Under the pieces are notes generated by a model, which was given only the letters and a program-made list of their open reading frames with translations, was not told the DNA's origin and ran no database searches. Source: Candidatus Nanohalarchaeota archaeon (GTDB lineage: Archaea; EX4484-52; B79-G9). From it: a DNA stretch of 7,577 nucleotides. The DNA is taken from NCBI GenBank assembly GCA_030594795.1, contig JAUVEK010000062.1, positions 1 to 7,577 on the forward strand, given 5' to 3'. Shown piece by piece: positions 5,151-7,577 of this stretch. The translations under genes and the position numbers were made by a program. Within the stretch, counting starts at the first letter, position 1; every line of letters begins with the position of its first letter.

Positions 5151-5181
5151 CATAATCACCTGGCTATACTTAACTCTCATA

Positions 5182-5190
5182 GTTTATAAA
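5182..5190 (-). promoter_or_regulatory. TATA box for the small ORF-pgiA pair
   Basis: The minus strand reads AATAATTTATAAACTATG here, a good archaeal box A with an A-rich upstream element. Its centre is about 36 nt from the ATG at 5150, placing initiation near 5160-5163 and giving a leader only long enough for the AGGTGAT ribosome-binding site (5161-5155). It lies in the 81-bp gap between leuS and the small ORF, so the pair can be transcribed independently of leuS. Confidence 0.5.
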
Positions 5191-5234
5191 TTATTTGGTG
5201 AACACACACCTTTTATTTGCCGGAAATATAATCA

Positions 5235-7577
5235 CTAAACAATCTCAATCCCGGGCTTCCCCGGCTCTGCGCGCCTGGCCTTCTCAGACGCCCCTTCTTT
5301 TTCTATGATCACAACAGCGCACCCAAGCTCCTTTTCAAAGAACTCCTTCGCATCGCCTATTGCCTCCTTTTCCTCTGCTTCAGGCATGATTTCCAAAAGG
5401 TCGTGGCGCTTCATCAATGCACCTGCATATTTTACCGCATCCTTGCCTCTCTTCCTTATATCATCATGCTTCATGATCTCCTGCACGAGATTTTTCGGCT
5501 TTTCAAGGGCAATCCCGTATATTTTGTACTTATATGCAGGGCTGGGATAAATATTCACTTTCTTTGGGACCTTACTCACTATTTTCCGGATTTCCTTTAT
5601 GTCATCCAGGATTGACTTTGCCAGCTCCTCTTTCCTCTCGGCAGCCTTGTCTATATACTCTTCCCTGTATTCCGGCCATGAGTATGTCGACACATAAGCT
5701 TTGTTTCCAAGCCGCTCCCAGTTCTCTTCCGCAAGATGAGGAGTGAACGGGCTCAATAGGAGAAGAAGCGCATCAATCGCTCTTGACAGGACAATCTTCT
5801 GCATTTTCGAGAGCTTCTCAACTCTTTTCGTATACCTGTTGATTTCATTCACAAGAGCCATTATTTTCGCAATCGCAAAACTGAGCTTATGCGCATCAAT
5901 ATCCTCTGTAACCCCGCATATTGCTTTCTCAGTCTTCGAAAGCAGGTTCTTCGTATCAGTATCAAGACCAGCCAGGTCTATTTTACCTTTTGTATAGCTC
6001 CCCTTGTTAGCATCCACAACCCTGTAGACCCTCTGCAGGAACCTGTAAGCCGCGCTCACCCCTTTATCCGACCACTCAAGCTCTTTCTCAGGGAGCGCCG
6101 CAAAAAGTATAAACAATCTCGCAGTATCCGCCCCGTATTTATCCATAATCTCACCCGGGTCCACCGTATTGCCAAGCGACTTCGACATTTTGGCACCATC
6201 CTTCAGCACCATCCCCTGCGCAAGAAGCCTCCCAAACGGCTCACGAACATCAGTCAGTCCCAGATCCCCGAGAGCTTTAGTAAAAAACCGCGCATAAAGA
6301 AGATGAAGAATAGCATGCTCTATCCCGCCGATGTACTGGTCAACAGGCATCCAGTACTTGGCGCTTTCCTTATTAAAGGGAACATTACCCTCTCGCGGCG
6401 ACGTATACCTGAAAAAATACCACGAAGAATCAACAAACGTATCCATCGTATCTGTCTCGCGCCTGGCAGGGCCGCCGCATTCAGGGCACTTCGTCTCAAC
6501 AAACTCCTTTACCTTATCAAGAGGATTCCCTGCCCCCGCAAACTTCGCATTCTCCGGCAGAACCACAGGCAGATCCTTCTCAGGAACCGGGACATGGCCG
6601 CACTTCGCGCAACTCACAACAGGTATTGGCGTCCCCCAGTACCTCTGCCTTGAGATAAGCCAGTCCCTCAGCTTATAATTGACTGCCTTCCTCCCGCAGC
6701 CCTCACCAATCAGGTACCCTGTTATCTTCTCCTTTGCAGCCTCATTGCCGATGCCATCAAACTTGTCTGAATTGACCATGATGCCGGGCTCAACATACGC
6801 CTTTTTCATGGTCTTCAAATTAAGTTTCTTACCCTTTGGACTAATGACCACCTTAAGGGATAGCCCATATTTCTTCGCAAACTCAAAATCCCTCTGGTCA
6901 TGAGCAGGGACCGCCATGACCGCCCCGGTCCCATATCCCATAAGCGCATAATCCGCAATATATAAAGGACACTTATCACCATTAACAGGATTTATAAAAT
7001 ATTTTCCAATAAACATCCCATTCTTCTCCTTCGTCTCATCACTGCGCTCGATAGTCGAAAGCTTCTTCACTTTCCCAACAAAATCCCGGACCTTCTTTTC
7101 ATAAGGCGTGCCACTCACAAGCTCTGCCACAAGCGGGTGCTCAGGCGCAAACACAAGATAAGTTATCCCGAATACAGTATCCGGTCTTGTCGTAAACGTG
7201 GATACATTAATATCCGAATCCACAACCTTAAAATCAATCTCTGTCCCGTACGACTTGCCTATCCAGTTCTTCTGCATGACCCTGACCCTCTCAGGCCAGC
7301 CTTCCAGCTTGTCAATATCATCCAAGAGCTCATCAGCATACGCCGTAATCTTAAAGAACCACTGCTCAAGGCTCTTCTCTTCCACAACAGAATGGCAACG
7401 CCAGCATTTGCCATCCTCAACCTGCTCATTTGCAAGAACAGTCTGGCACCTCGGGCACCAGTTGATCGGCGCTTCCTTCTTGTAAACAAGCCCCTTCTCA
7501 TAAAGCTTCAGAAATATCCACTGGTTCCACCTGTAATACTCAGGCCTGTACGTATCCACTTCCCTCGACCAGTCATA
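5235..7577 (-). CDS. leuS: Leucyl-tRNA synthetase, bacterial-type core (N-terminus outside window)
   Basis: This class I synthetase charges tRNA-Leu with leucine in the cytosol. The frame is open to the right edge, so the gene is partial: it enters at YDWSREV, and roughly the first 110 residues, including the HIGH motif, are missing. Counting the Val codon at 7559 as residue 1: a zinc site WCPRC/CWRC (Cys35, 38, 52, 55); a CP1 editing domain with TTRPDT (123-128) and GTGAVMAVPAHDQRD (210-224); a second Cys pair set (317/320 and 358/361); MDTFVDSSWYFFRY (372-385); the KMSKS loop (457-461); and an anticodon-binding helical domain with LLSPFTPHLAEENWERLG (601-618). These motifs are of the bacterial type. 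The C-terminus (640-774) is not: the bacterial VQVNGKxR domain is absent, and the tail (LDDIKEIRKI, KKVNIYPSPAYKYKIY, ending PGKPGIEIV) resembles the archaeal/eukaryotic LeuRS tail. The promoter is not in the window. Confidence 0.95.
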   Translation of the reverse strand, partial: YDWSREVDTYRPEYYRWNQWIFLKLYEKGLVYKKEAPINWCPRCQTVLANEQVEDGKCWRCHSVVEEKSLEQWFFKITAYADELLDDIDKLEGWPERVRVMQKNWIGKSYGTEIDFKVVDSDINVSTFTTRPDTVFGITYLVFAPEHPLVAELVSGTPYEKKVRDFVGKVKKLSTIERSDETKEKNGMFIGKYFINPVNGDKCPLYIADYALMGYGTGAVMAVPAHDQRDFEFAKKYGLSLKVVISPKGKKLNLKTMKKAYVEPGIMVNSDKFDGIGNEAAKEKITGYLIGEGCGRKAVNYKLRDWLISRQRYWGTPIPVVSCAKCGHVPVPEKDLPVVLPENAKFAGAGNPLDKVKEFVETKCPECGGPARRETDTMDTFVDSSWYFFRYTSPREGNVPFNKESAKYWMPVDQYIGGIEHAILHLLYARFFTKALGDLGLTDVREPFGRLLAQGMVLKDGAKMSKSLGNTVDPGEIMDKYGADTARLFILFAALPEKELEWSDKGVSAAYRFLQRVYRVVDANKGSYTKGKIDLAGLDTDTKNLLSKTEKAICGVTEDIDAHKLSFAIAKIMALVNEINRYTKRVEKLSKMQKIVLSRAIDALLLLLSPFTPHLAEENWERLGNKAYVSTYSWPEYREEYIDKAAERKEELAKSILDDIKEIRKIVSKVPKKVNIYPSPAYKYKIYGIALEKPKNLVQEIMKHDDIRKRGKDAVKYAGALMKRHDLLEIMPEAEEKEAIGDAKEFFEKELGCAVVIIEKEGASEKARRAEPGKPGIEIV

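Noticed and set aside
5197..5210. GGTG...CACC inverted repeat after leuS as a terminator
   Set aside because: Only 4 bp per arm with a CA-repeat loop and no T-tract on the leuS strand; too weak to call.
5889..6653. 254-codon plus-strand frame antisense to leuS
   Set aside because: It mirrors the strongly conserved leuS coding strand; the product is Arg/Pro/His-rich without motifs. The other long plus-strand frames opposite the ATPase and the isomerase genes were rejected for the same reason.

Overview
The window looks archaeal. The genes are preceded by TTTATAAA-like TATA boxes rather than bacterial -35/-10 pairs. One start codon sits about 26 nt below a TATA box, as in leaderless transcripts. 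Other starts have archaeal Shine-Dalgarno cores (GGTGAT, GAGGTG), and one gene encodes a cupin-type glucose-6-phosphate isomerase. The lineage cannot be fixed from this stretch; a euryarchaeal or DPANN-like genome would fit.

Layout. Positions 2-304 encode a small PadR-type regulator (+). Positions 305-820 are AT-rich and apparently protein-free, but unusually rich in inverted repeats. A tiny lysine/arginine-rich ORF (821-970, +) follows, with a hairpin and T-tract behind it. Convergent to it is a tightly coupled two-gene minus-strand operon: a coiled-coil protein (3722-3099) and a 673-aa HerA/FtsK-superfamily ATPase (3098-1077) with a C-terminal winged-helix-like segment. Next come an 88-aa coiled-coil protein (3932-4198, +), and then a minus-strand pair made of a 43-aa coiled-coil ORF (5150-5019) and the isomerase (5001-4192). 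Last is a leucyl-tRNA synthetase (minus, 5235 to the right edge), whose N-terminus lies outside the window.

Most notable. Two related arrays built on a 10-bp period (GTCTTTAGnn units, each next to an AACT...AGTT dyad) lie at 759-798 and 3761-3790. They bracket the block holding the small basic ORF and the ATPase operon, and each sits just upstream of the gene reading into that block. They could be shared operators, leader elements, or the edges of an inserted module. Separately, three inverted repeats (354-389, 610-645, 3835-3856) are interrupted only by A.C mismatches on the plus strand. These become G.U pairs on the minus strand, which hints at structured minus-strand RNA.

LeuS and the isomerase are housekeeping genes. 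The PadR-to-ATPase segment looks accessory. No transposase, integrase, CRISPR array, rRNA or tRNA gene was seen.
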